Shown here: positions 1 to 7,743 of the stretch, in pieces
Position numbering within the stretch: position 1 is the stretch's first letter
Layout of the letters: the number at the start of each line of letters is the position of its first letter
Assembly (NCBI RefSeq): GCF_015330165.1
Contig: NZ_JADDXT010000002.1
Location: 186,001-250,000, forward strand
DNA length: 64,000 nt
Direction: 5' to 3'
Source of the DNA: Zobellia roscoffensis
Lineage (GTDB): Bacteria; Bacteroidota; Bacteroidia; Flavobacteriales; Flavobacteriaceae
Notes under the pieces: generated by a model
Told to the model about the DNA's origin: nothing
Database searches by the model: none
What the model saw: only the letters and a program-made list of their open reading frames with translations
Position numbers and translations under genes: made by a program

Positions 1-363
1 CTACTGAATTATAAATATATAACCTACATTTTTAGACACGTCTAAATTGCATTTATTTCACGTTTAATATTAAATAAAGAGTCTTTCACGTTCTTCATTT
101 TCTGTTAGTAAGATAAACAAAAAAGTAACAAAAGTTGCTGTATATTTACCTCTTTCTACTCTTCAAAAAATCTTAAAAAACAGACAAAAAAATCACTTCC
201 CCATAAAAAAATCCTACCCATAATATTATTTTTAATCAAAAAAAGCACCCTAGGAATATACCTAAGGTGCATCTTCAACTAACCAACCAAACTTAAATCT
301 ACCCGACTAAAAATCGGGATTACGAAACGTTTTGCCTTTACGACAAAACAACCAATCTAACTT
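1..363. other. Intergenic, no gene seen
   Basis: AT-rich sequence without a credible reading frame. Two hairpins lie in its distal part: one at 245-270, annotated separately as a terminator, and a short one at 302-318 (CCCGA...TCGGG). Nothing else is recognisable. Confidence 0.6.
236..270 (-). terminator. Probable terminator downstream of hsp20
   Basis: GCACC-C-TAGG (245-254) pairs with CCTA-A-GGTGC (261-270), with one C/A mismatch. On the minus strand the stem is followed by a U-rich tract (A-run at 236-244). It lies about 95 nt past the hsp20 stop codon, so the assignment is an inference. Confidence 0.5.
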
Positions 364-789
364 TTACTTTAATTCAATAAGACGCTTTGGCTTTGGCAAA
401 GCTTCTTCTTTTTTCGGTAACTCAACCTTTAGAACTCCATCAACATAATCGGCTTTTATTGCATCTACATCAATTGTTTCCGGAAGAGTAAAAGCTCTTT
501 TAAAAGATGAAAATCTAAATTCACGACGGGTATAATTCTCTTCTTTCACTTCCTCTTCATTCTTCAATTCCGATGAAATTGTCAATAGATCATTATCCAC
601 TTCAATATTAAAATCCTCTTTCTTTCTTCCAGGAACAATTAATTCAAGACCAAAACTCTTTTCATTGTCCTTTATGTTTACAGCAGGTACACTTGCCGCC
701 ACATTCTCCATTCCTCCAAACCAGTCAGGCTTAAAAATTTCATTCATTAATGAAGGAAAAACCAAATTATTTCTTTTAACTATACTCAT
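364..789 (-). CDS. Hsp20/alpha-crystallin small heat-shock protein
   Basis: A 141-residue ATP-independent holdase chaperone of the cytoplasm, which binds unfolding proteins for later refolding by DnaK/DnaJ/GrpE. The alpha-crystallin domain spans about residues 35-130 and shows the family's conserved DGVLKVELPKK stretch near 117-127. The C-terminal tail RLIELK carries an I-x-L type motif used for oligomer contacts. Length is normal for bacterial Hsp20. It is a single-gene unit. Upstream on its own strand is a perfect 13-bp inverted repeat (860-905), one arm of which resembles a motif on the grpE promoter in this window, which suggests shared heat-stress control. No good Shine-Dalgarno is seen, as is usual in this phylum. 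Confidence 0.93.
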   Translation of the reverse strand: MSIVKRNNLVFPSLMNEIFKPDWFGGMENVAASVPAVNIKDNEKSFGLELIVPGRKKEDFNIEVDNDLLTISSELKNEEEVKEENYTRREFRFSSFKRAFTLPETIDVDAIKADYVDGVLKVELPKKEEALPKPKRLIELK

Positions 790-859
790 GACTTATATAT
801 TTTATGTTAGACTTTTTATTTGATTGGTCTAAAGCAAACGACATACCACTTAAAAATAT

Positions 860-905
860 ATGACATAATGGCCTTTTGGCCAATTAAAAAGCGCCATTAT
901 GTCAT
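860..905. promoter_or_regulatory. Perfect 13-bp inverted repeat upstream of hsp20
   Basis: ATGACATAATGGC (860-872) and its exact reverse complement GCCATTATGTCAT (893-905) flank a 20-nt spacer, about 70 nt upstream of the hsp20 start and 137 nt upstream of the DUF1456 gene. No U-tract follows, so a terminator is unlikely. GCCATTATGTCAT matches GTCAAAATGTCAT at 58861-58873 on the grpE promoter at 10 of 13 positions. A weak -7-like GTCGTTTG (minus strand, 835-842) lies just downstream towards hsp20. Inference: a binding site for a heat-shock regulator. It is not CIRCE. Confidence 0.5.
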
Positions 906-1041
906 TTTACCTAAGATTTAGTGAACAAATTGTCTGATTTAATACTTTCAAGTCATAGAACAACACAAGACTTATACTATAATGGTTCACGAACATGGTT
1001 CTCTCTTTTATTTGTAATACCTTGCTAAAAAATTCAAAGCC

Positions 1042-1413
1042 ATGACTAATAATGACGTACTCAAGAAGCTTAGAGTAGCCCTGATGTTCAGGGATGATGA
1101 TATAATTGATGTTTTAAAGCTTGTAGATTTTAATATTAGCAAGAGTGAATTAGGCGCTTTCTTCAGAAAAGATGATCACCCTAATTATATGGAATGTGGT
1201 GATCAGGTACTACGCAACTTTTTAAACGGTTTGGTCATACATTTAAGAGGAACCAAAGAAAACCCTAAGACACCAGGAGAAGTACTTTCTAAAAAAATAG
1301 TGAAGCAAACCAAGGTTGTACATACCAAAAGGCCTGATTTTAAGACTCAGCAGCAGAAGAGGGTCAATAATGATATTACCAACGTAAAATATAAGAACAA
1401 AAAAAAATCCTGA
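1042..1413 (+). CDS. DUF1456 (YehS-like) family protein
   Basis: A 123-residue cytoplasmic protein of unknown function. Residues 3-66 form one DUF1456 unit: NNDVLKKLRVAL, then a helical segment, the KDDHPNY turn, and ECGDQVLRNFLNGL. Enterobacterial YehS carries two such units; here there is only one, followed by a lysine-rich tail (about residues 75-123, ending NKKKS) that could touch nucleic acid. It stands alone between divergent hsp20 and a convergent secreted-protein gene. The stop codon lies inside the shared terminator hairpin. The family call is confident; function is unknown. Confidence 0.8.
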   Translation: MTNNDVLKKLRVALMFRDDDIIDVLKLVDFNISKSELGAFFRKDDHPNYMECGDQVLRNFLNGLVIHLRGTKENPKTPGEVLSKKIVKQTKVVHTKRPDFKTQQQKRVNNDITNVKYKNKKKS

Positions 1414-1445
1414 GTTCGATGATGAGTCGTACCCAGGATTAAAAA
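1404..1445. terminator. Shared bidirectional terminator
   Basis: AATCCTG (1406-1412) pairs with CAGGATT (1434-1440) between the converging DUF1456 and small secreted protein genes, flanked by an A-run on the left and an A/T-rich tract on the right. The left arm overlaps the DUF1456 stop codon. Confidence 0.65.
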
Positions 1446-1459
1446 TTTTCATAATTGAG

Positions 1460-1795
1460 TTATCCGTCAATACGAACTGGCAAAGTATAAGACCTACCCT
1501 CTTTATACTCATTAACACTTACTTTTTTATCGTGAAGACTTTCTTTTATAAAGGCCTCAACAACTTCATTGGCCGCATCTACGGACAAAATTACAATCTC
1601 ACGATTTTCATTTATCGTAAAACGCACAAAGGCTGTTTGGTCAACTTCATTACTAGTTAAGGAATTGTAGCTTAACATTTCGTAAATCTGTACTGATAAT
1701 TTCTTTACGGACTCTTTGTTCCCTCCTTCGTTAGCAGATACCGTACCCATGGAAAGTAGCATTGCAGCTACCAAGAATAAACTAATTTTTCTCAT
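1460..1795 (-). CDS. Small secreted protein, paralogue of the 10.1 kb gene
   Basis: A 111-residue protein with a clear signal peptide (residues 1-22, ending VSA-NE), so it is periplasmic or exported. The mature part is about 90 residues with a QIYEMLSYN segment, an alternating hydrophobic strand pattern (AFVRFTINENREIVILSV) and a final YTLPVRI strand. The protein encoded at 10098-10448 has the same layout (QIYEMLGTN, ILSIETENE, YRIPIEV), so the two are paralogues on either side of the amino-acid island. The beta-rich C-terminus loosely recalls TonB C-terminal or energy-transducer domains, but no family can be named. Function unknown. Confidence 0.7.
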   Translation of the reverse strand: MRKISLFLVAAMLLSMGTVSANEGGNKESVKKLSVQIYEMLSYNSLTSNEVDQTAFVRFTINENREIVILSVDAANEVVEAFIKESLHDKKVSVNEYKEGRSYTLPVRIDG

Positions 1796-1898
1796 AATTG
1801 TCGTTTTAAATGATTTGATGAATTACCTTAAAGACGACGCATGAATTGAATTGTTACTAGAAAAATTAGATTTTAACAGATAGTTATGATTTAAACAA

Positions 1899-2360
1899 TC
1901 AACTTTCAAAATTAATATGCCTGCTCATGTTCTCCTCCACGGAAATAAAGGATTCAATACCCCTTATACCCTCTATAGTAAGTATAGCTTCTTGATATAG
2001 GTTTCTATAGTGCAAACTATCTTTTGCATGAACCTTAATGAAAATATCATATTTACCAGTACTGTGATGAATTTTAACTACCTCTTGAATTTTTGCTAAT
2101 TCCTCTATTACCACTTTATATAGAAAGCTTTCCCTTAGATAGATTCCCAAAAAAACGGTCATTTTGTACCCCATTTTACTATAATCCAAACTAAGAGTGG
2201 CTCCTTTAATAACCCCCATATTTTTCATCTTTCGCGTGCGCATATGTACTGTTCCTGGCGATATGCCAGCTCGCTTTGCCACTTCGGTATAGGGCATTTG
2301 TGCATCATCTGATAATAAAGTCAATATTTTGTGGTCTACTGAATCAAGTTTATCTCTCAT
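1899..2360 (-). CDS. Lrp/AsnC family transcriptional regulator
   Basis: A 153-residue DNA-binding protein. An N-terminal winged helix-turn-helix (about 5-60, with TEVAKRAGISPGTVHMRTRKM as its core) is followed by a RAM/AsnC ligand-binding domain (about 68-150) in which amino acids usually bind and set the oligomeric state. It is divergent from the TonB-receptor operon that ends in alanine dehydrogenase. In other bacteria Lrp-family proteins such as AldR and Lrp control alanine dehydrogenase genes, so it is a good candidate regulator of the neighbouring genes (inference). Three spaced TCGTTnnATTTTT-like repeats lie in the shared intergenic region. Confidence 0.92.
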   Translation of the reverse strand: MRDKLDSVDHKILTLLSDDAQMPYTEVAKRAGISPGTVHMRTRKMKNMGVIKGATLSLDYSKMGYKMTVFLGIYLRESFLYKVVIEELAKIQEVVKIHHSTGKYDIFIKVHAKDSLHYRNLYQEAILTIEGIRGIESFISVEENMSRHINFES

Positions 2361-2916
2361 TTGTAGTATTTTTCTCGGTTATTTTCCCCTCTCATTTTTC
2401 CTTCAATCCTTGATAATCAGGTTTGTTAACATAAAAATTGTTCCATTTAATTTACCATTTAAAGGGTTTTAGTAAAAATAGTTTAATGATTTTAAAAAAA
2501 CAGTTATAATTCACTAATTAAACCCGTTTTTTTATGGATATAATTAAAAATTGCCTAGTTCAAATTTTCAATACCATAAAAATGGTTTTTTAACGCAATA
2601 TTTACATATCGTTAGATTTTTAAAATTAAAAAATCTGAAAATTGTCATATCGTTCAATTTTTCCTTCAAAAATACCAATTCGTTAATTTTTCTTCTTATA
2701 ACTACCTAAAACACAGTGTTTTCCAGGGCTTCCGTATTTTTTTTAATCAAAAAGTCACACTAATATTGTGGTGTCGTTACGTCATAAACAATGACTACCG
2801 ACACGTTAAGTATCCGGAACTTTTCTTTTGATCTGCATTTGACCACCGTCCCCCGATTGGATAAGGTGTGGTTGGGCAAATGAACAATGTTTAGTATCAA
2901 CCAAAACCTTGTACTT
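2361..2916. promoter_or_regulatory. Long divergent control region of lrp and the TonB operon
   Basis: A 556-nt AT-rich region with no gene. It contains three repeats of one pattern: TCGTTAGATTTTT (2609-2621), TCGTTCAATTTTT (2650-2662) and TCGTTAATTTTTC (2680-2692). Their starts are 41 and 30 nt apart, close to whole helical turns, so all would face one side of the DNA. This suits an oligomeric Lrp-type regulator (inference). No convincing TAnnTTTG box was located for the TonB gene. Confidence 0.45.
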
Positions 2917-5865
2917 ATGAAGAAAGCTCTAATAGTATCACTCTTATTTTTAAACTGTATATATGTATCATACAGTCAAGAGACAACCATTACCGGATCG
3001 GTAATAGATGAATTCGGTGTCGTGTTGCCTGGCACAGATATTATAATTAAAGGCACAACCAAAGGAACATTAACAGATTTTGATGGTAATTACACTATAG
3101 ATGCCCCAACAGATGCTATTCTTGTAGTATCATCACTAGGCTATGCCACCCAAGAGGTCCCTATAAACGGTCAGACTTCAATTAAAATAACATTGGTCAT
3201 GGCCGCGGAACAACTACTTGAAACTATTGTAGTAGGCTCAAGACGACAAGGGAGGACAAAGTTAGACACTCCTGTTCCTGTTGATGTAATCAACATTGCT
3301 GAAGCAGCTATAAACATGCCACAACAAGACATATCTCAAATGCTAACCGCGGCAGCCCCTTCATTTACTGCATTTACCAGTGGCGGGGGTGATTTATCCT
3401 CTTTTGTTAGTCAACCAAGTCTTAGAGGGCTTGCATCAAGTCAAATGCTTGTTCTTGTAAATGGTAAGCGAAGACACTCTTCAGCTATTTTAGCTGGCAA
3501 TCAAACGGGGACTCCTGGTCCCGGTGTGGATATGAGATTTATACCTTCCGTAGGAGTAGACCGAATTGAAATACTTAGGGATGGTGCTTCTGCCCAATAT
3601 GGCTCTGATGCTATAGCAGGGGTAATTAATATGGTTATGAAAAAGGGAACAGGTGAATTTAAAGGTAGTTTAACTGCTGGTGCATATACCAATAAGCCTG
3701 GTTACGACGATTCAGAATTAACAGCAGATGAAAGAGACCTAAACAGATCTTTTGATGGCTGGGATGGTCAAAACTTTCAATTTGATGGGAATTACGGTAT
3801 TGCGTTCGAGAATGATGGCTACTTTAATGCATCCGTTATGTTAGCACAAGCGGAACGTACAGTGAGACCTAGTGTATTATCTCTTGAGCGCGCTCCTTTA
3901 TATGATGAGGCTTACTTAACGAACAACCGTACAGAAACAAATGGTACACCAATCATAACAAACCCAGAACTTATTGCAGCACAAGCAAGTGGAGATGCAA
4001 ATCTTATCAATTCTCTACAAACAGTTCAAGGACTTATGTCTGCAAGAGATATTGAACAAATTGATGTTGCTTCTTATAGCGGGCTACCCGCCAAAACGAA
4101 TATGAGTTTAGCTTTCAATTTGGAAACTCCTTTAACAGAAACTTCTGATTTTTATGCTTTTGGAGATATTGGCTATCAATATTCTGATGCATACAGCTGT
4201 TTTTATAGAAGATCCGCACAAGCAGACAGATCTAGTTATGATCTGTACCCTAACGGTTTTAGACCACAAATCTATAATGATCAATATAACATCTCCCTTG
4301 CTACTGGAATTACAGGTATGATCGGCGACTATGATTTTGATTTAAGTAACACATTTGGTACGAACTGGGCCAAATACGGAATGTTCAATACATGGAATGC
4401 AAGTATTGGCTCTGGCTCTCCTACAGATATGAATCTTGGTACGCATAGTTTTTTACAAAACACTATAAACTTAGATGCTTCTCATTTTTATGAAGATATC
4501 CTATCTGGCTTGAACGTCGCTTTTGGAGGAGAATTAAGATTTGAAAATTATATTATTAGAGCTGGCCAAGAAGAAAGTTATACCGCTGGCGATGCCGGTG
4601 TAATTACAGCAACAGAAGACAATCAAGCACTTATAGGTCCTGATGGGTTTCCTTTGGAAGACCTTAATGGAAATCCCTTCATTGATGAATTCGGAAATCC
4701 GTTATCTCTTGAGTATGCAGGTGTAAGTCAAGAATTGGTAAAGAATTACGCATTAAACTGTCAATGTTTTAGAGGTTATGCCCCAGAAAACGAAGGCAAT
4801 AACTGGAGATCAGTTATGGCTGCTTACGTAGATATGGAACTAGACCTTACTGAAAACTTTTTAGTATCTGGTGCACTTAGAGTAGAAAATTATTCTGATT
4901 TCGGTAACGTATTAACTGGAAAATTTGCTGGACGTTATAAAATAGGTGAAAACTTTTCTTTCAGAGGTTCGTTCAGTAGTGGTTTTAGAGCTCCTTCTTT
5001 ACAAGAACTGAACTACTCGCATAGTTACACATTCTTCGTTGACCTTGTTCCTTTTGATGGTACCCTTTATCCTAATAACAGTTCTGCCTCTCGCGCTTTG
5101 GGCGTTAGTGCTTTAACCGAAGAAAGATCTAGAAACTACAGTTTAGGTTTCACGACCAAAATTGGAAAAGTTGACATAACAGTTGACGCCTATAAAATTG
5201 ACATATTTGATAGAATTTTTGAAACAGGAGAATTTGATGCTTCGTCATCACCTGCGCTCGAACCTGTGATTGGTAGTGGTTTAGCAACGTTCAGAATCAA
5301 TGGCGGTGATATAAGTACCCAAGGTATTGAAGCCGTTGTTAACTATAACACCAACTTAGGAGCTGGAAAGCTCGGATTGGTATTGGCCGGTACTTTTAGA
5401 GAAAACAAATTTGAAGGTGTAAACTTACCTGATTTAAATACCAACTTAACAGATGCTGAATTAGAAGAAAACTACGTAAGCCGTTCGCTTATCGGTCAAT
5501 TTGAAACGGGTACGCCAAGTTCCAAAATAATAGGTACCCTTAACTATTCTGTGGGTAAATTCTCTGCTATGCTTAGAGGTACGCGTTTTGGGTCGGTTCA
5601 AACTAGAGATAACAACTTACGAACATTAGTTCCTGAAGGAACACTAGGTTATGCCGATCAGTTTTTCACACCTGAATTCACTACAGACATAGGTCTTACC
5701 TATAAATTTAACGACACCTTAAGCCTTACTGTTGGAGGAAATAACGTTTTCAATGAATATCCAGAAATCTTAAGATATGAACTACGTAGCTTCAACCTTT
5801 ACTCACAATATCAGCAAGGATCTGCAGGGGCTTATTACTTTGGAAGATTAACTATCACCCTGTAA
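2917..5865 (+). CDS. TonB-dependent outer-membrane receptor (first of island)
   Basis: A 982-residue outer-membrane active transporter. The start at 2917 begins directly with a signal peptide (MKKALIV... cut near SYSQ); an in-frame ATG at 2887 would add ten residues. After it comes a carboxypeptidase-regulatory-like beta-sandwich (about 25-105, with GTTKGTLTDFDGNYTI), the plug domain with LVLVNGKRRHS and the IEILRDGASAQYGSDAIAGV block, and a 22-strand barrel ending in an aromatic-rich YYFGRLTITL. No SusD partner follows, so it is not a standard glycan SusCD pair. Instead a lipoprotein, a Tat-exported aminotransferase, a permease and alanine dehydrogenase follow at operon-like spacing, which points to an amino-acid or peptide-like substrate (inference). 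It is related to the 954-residue receptor at 31.2 kb. Confidence 0.92.
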   Translation: MKKALIVSLLFLNCIYVSYSQETTITGSVIDEFGVVLPGTDIIIKGTTKGTLTDFDGNYTIDAPTDAILVVSSLGYATQEVPINGQTSIKITLVMAAEQLLETIVVGSRRQGRTKLDTPVPVDVINIAEAAINMPQQDISQMLTAAAPSFTAFTSGGGDLSSFVSQPSLRGLASSQMLVLVNGKRRHSSAILAGNQTGTPGPGVDMRFIPSVGVDRIEILRDGASAQYGSDAIAGVINMVMKKGTGEFKGSLTAGAYTNKPGYDDSELTADERDLNRSFDGWDGQNFQFDGNYGIAFENDGYFNASVMLAQAERTVRPSVLSLERAPLYDEAYLTNNRTETNGTPIITNPELIAAQASGDANLINSLQTVQGLMSARDIEQIDVASYSGLPAKTNMSLAFNLETPLTETSDFYAFGDIGYQYSDAYSCFYRRSAQADRSSYDLYPNGFRPQIYNDQYNISLATGITGMIGDYDFDLSNTFGTNWAKYGMFNTWNASIGSGSPTDMNLGTHSFLQNTINLDASHFYEDILSGLNVAFGGELRFENYIIRAGQEESYTAGDAGVITATEDNQALIGPDGFPLEDLNGNPFIDEFGNPLSLEYAGVSQELVKNYALNCQCFRGYAPENEGNNWRSVMAAYVDMELDLTENFLVSGALRVENYSDFGNVLTGKFAGRYKIGENFSFRGSFSSGFRAPSLQELNYSHSYTFFVDLVPFDGTLYPNNSSASRALGVSALTEERSRNYSLGFTTKIGKVDITVDAYKIDIFDRIFETGEFDASSSPALEPVIGSGLATFRINGGDISTQGIEAVVNYNTNLGAGKLGLVLAGTFRENKFEGVNLPDLNTNLTDAELEENYVSRSLIGQFETGTPSSKIIGTLNYSVGKFSAMLRGTRFGSVQTRDNNLRTLVPEGTLGYADQFFTPEFTTDIGLTYKFNDTLSLTVGGNNVFNEYPEILRYELRSFNLYSQYQQGSAGAYYFGRLTITL

Positions 5866-5898
5866 TGATTTCAACTAACAATTAAGAAGAAGAAGATT

Positions 5899-6396
5899 AT
5901 GAAAACATATAAAACTATTATCTTAATTTTTACCGTAGCTCTGGGACTTTTATCCTGTGAGCAAGAGAGATTAGAACCCGTACTTACTACAGCTGAAGGT
6001 GGCGGTACTTTAAGCACCTATCTAGCATACACGATTGAATCTACTGACCCATCAGGGTCAAATGTTTATGGCAGAGTAGTTTTCTACAAAACAACTTTAG
6101 ACCAAACTTTGGTTCAGGTTTCCCTGTATAATACAGTAGAGGATTTAATGCACCCTGCACTTATTCTAGATGGCGCTATTGGAACAGAAACCACTACTGT
6201 AACAACTTTAGATACTGTAGACGGATCTACTGGTGAATTTGCATCAAGTAAGTTTTTCGTGATTACCGATGAGACTTATTATGACGCTATCGAGACCATG
6301 GATGCTCACATAAACATTTACCTAAGCGCTACCGACGACACTATTGTAGCGTCTAGTGATTTGGGCTTGAACGCAGAACCTGTAGAATCAAATTAA
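5899..6396 (+). CDS. CHRD-like lipoprotein
   Basis: A 165-residue lipoprotein: signal peptide with lipobox LLSC and lipidation Cys20. The mature domain is a single beta-rich unit. Its last third (DAHINIYLSATDDTIVASSD) resembles the end of the CHRD domain, which usually reads as a Y/INVHxS strand followed by a LVAxGDIG strand, so a CHRD-like fold is inferred; CHRD proteins have no agreed catalytic function. It sits 33 nt after the TonB receptor and 33 nt before the aminotransferase, so it is very likely cotranscribed and may work at the receptor or in the periplasm. Identity beyond lipoprotein is moderate. Confidence 0.65.
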   Translation: MKTYKTIILIFTVALGLLSCEQERLEPVLTTAEGGGTLSTYLAYTIESTDPSGSNVYGRVVFYKTTLDQTLVQVSLYNTVEDLMHPALILDGAIGTETTTVTTLDTVDGSTGEFASSKFFVITDETYYDAIETMDAHINIYLSATDDTIVASSDLGLNAEPVESN

Positions 6397-6429
6397 ACTT
6401 AAACTTTTTAACTTAAAACACATATTATT

Positions 6430-7617
6430 ATGAAAACATTAGACAGAAGAGCATGGTTGAAACGAGGAGCACTTACAGCAGCTGGAGCAATAGCTGCGCC
6501 GTATTTAAGTTATGGAGCCTTTGGTAACGAGCCAGTGATCATAGATGCTCAAGGCAATCTTCCATATACTCCTTTTTTTAAAGAGTATTTGCCTTATGAA
6601 GTAGACAAACCTGTTGAACTTCTTGCAAAATTAAACGCCAATGAAAACCCTTACGGACCATCACCTATGGCTGTTGATGCTTTTCAAAAATATGCACCAA
6701 AAGGTAATCGTTATGGATGGAAAGAAATGTTCGAATTGGTCGATAAAATTGCTGAACTAGAAGGTGTTAAAACTGAAACTATTATGATGGGGCCTGGTTC
6801 TTCTGACCTTTTAGAGAAAACTGCGATGGTATTTTTCCAAAATGGAGGGAATATTGTTTCTGCGGATCCTGCATACATGTCATTGATAAAAGTAGCTGAA
6901 GCTACAGGAGCAACATGGAAGCCTATTAAACTAAAAGATGATTGGTCTCATGATCTACCAGCCATGGAAGCTGCAATCGACGCTGACACAAAATTGGTAT
7001 ACATCTGTAACCCGAACAACCCAACGGGAAGTATGACAGACCATGAAGAGCTTGTAGATTTTTGCTCTAGGGTTTCTGAAAAAGTTCCAATTTTTGTAGA
7101 TGAAGCCTATTTAGGATTTTTAGATGATGCTGCTAAAAAAAGTATGGTATCTCTAATAAACGAAGGTAAAAATGTAATGATTGCACGTACTTTCTCTAAA
7201 ATTCAAGGTATGGCCGGCTTACGTGTAGGTTACATGGTTGCTCAACCAGAAACATTGGCCATCATTCAAAAGATAACAAGAGGTGGTATGGGTATTTCAT
7301 TACCATCGGTTCATGCTGCAATGGCAAGTATGGATGATATTGAATTTTCAAACAAAACAAGAAAATTGAATTCTGAATGTAGGGAGTATGTTTATTCTGT
7401 ATTAGACGGAATGGGTTATAGCTATGTACCATCATCTACAAGTTTTATAATCTTTCCTATTGAAATGGAAGGAAAAGCATTCTTAGAAAAAATGACCGCA
7501 GAAGGTGTTGGTGTTCGTGCTTTCAACATTATGGACAAAAACTGGTGCCGTGTTAGTATGGGTACTATGGAAGAAATGAAACTTTTCGGTGCTGCTTTAC
7601 AAAAAGTACTGGCCTAA
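6430..7617 (+). CDS. Tat-exported PLP aminotransferase, HisC-like
   Basis: A 395-residue fold-type I aminotransferase closest in motifs to histidinol-phosphate aminotransferases: LNANENPYGPSP (68-79), GPGSSDLLEK (121-130), CNPNNPTG (193-200), DEAY (224-227) and the PLP-lysine motif SKIQGMAGLRVGY with Lys257. Unusually, residues 1-32 form a twin-arginine signal (DRRAWLKRG, then a hydrophobic stretch), so the folded, cofactor-loaded enzyme is probably exported to the periplasm. No other his genes are nearby, so a role in histidine synthesis is unlikely. It lies in an apparent operon with a TonB receptor and lipoprotein upstream and a permease and alanine dehydrogenase downstream, which suggests amino-group transfer on an imported amine or amino acid (inference). 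Substrate unknown. Confidence 0.85.
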   Translation: MKTLDRRAWLKRGALTAAGAIAAPYLSYGAFGNEPVIIDAQGNLPYTPFFKEYLPYEVDKPVELLAKLNANENPYGPSPMAVDAFQKYAPKGNRYGWKEMFELVDKIAELEGVKTETIMMGPGSSDLLEKTAMVFFQNGGNIVSADPAYMSLIKVAEATGATWKPIKLKDDWSHDLPAMEAAIDADTKLVYICNPNNPTGSMTDHEELVDFCSRVSEKVPIFVDEAYLGFLDDAAKKSMVSLINEGKNVMIARTFSKIQGMAGLRVGYMVAQPETLAIIQKITRGGMGISLPSVHAAMASMDDIEFSNKTRKLNSECREYVYSVLDGMGYSYVPSSTSFIIFPIEMEGKAFLEKMTAEGVGVRAFNIMDKNWCRVSMGTMEEMKLFGAALQKVLA

Positions 7618-7635
7618 AGTTATGCAATGCCCCCA

Positions 7636-7701
7636 GAGAGTCGGTTTTAATCATCAATTGCCTTGATATCCCTAATCGGCTCTCCACGGGTTTTACAACC
7701 C
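7636..7701 (+). other. Structured intercistronic RNA element
   Basis: GAGAGTCG (7636-7643) pairs with CGGCTCTC (7677-7684) with one U-G pair, enclosing an inner ATCAA/TTGAT hairpin (7653-7667). A second hairpin, GGGTT/AACCC, follows at about 7688-7701. No U-tract follows either, so it is not a standard terminator. It may be a processing or stability element between the aminotransferase and permease genes (inference). Confidence 0.35.
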
Positions 7702-7743
7702 TGTTTCACCTACTCATTCAATAACTCTTAAACAAACCACCTT

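Noticed and set aside
2917..5865. SusCD-type polysaccharide utilisation locus
   Set aside because: No SusD homologue, glycoside hydrolase or sugar-sensing regulator lies next to either long TonB receptor.
6430..7617. Histidine biosynthesis gene hisC
   Set aside because: It has a Tat signal and no other his gene nearby; only the catalytic family is shared.
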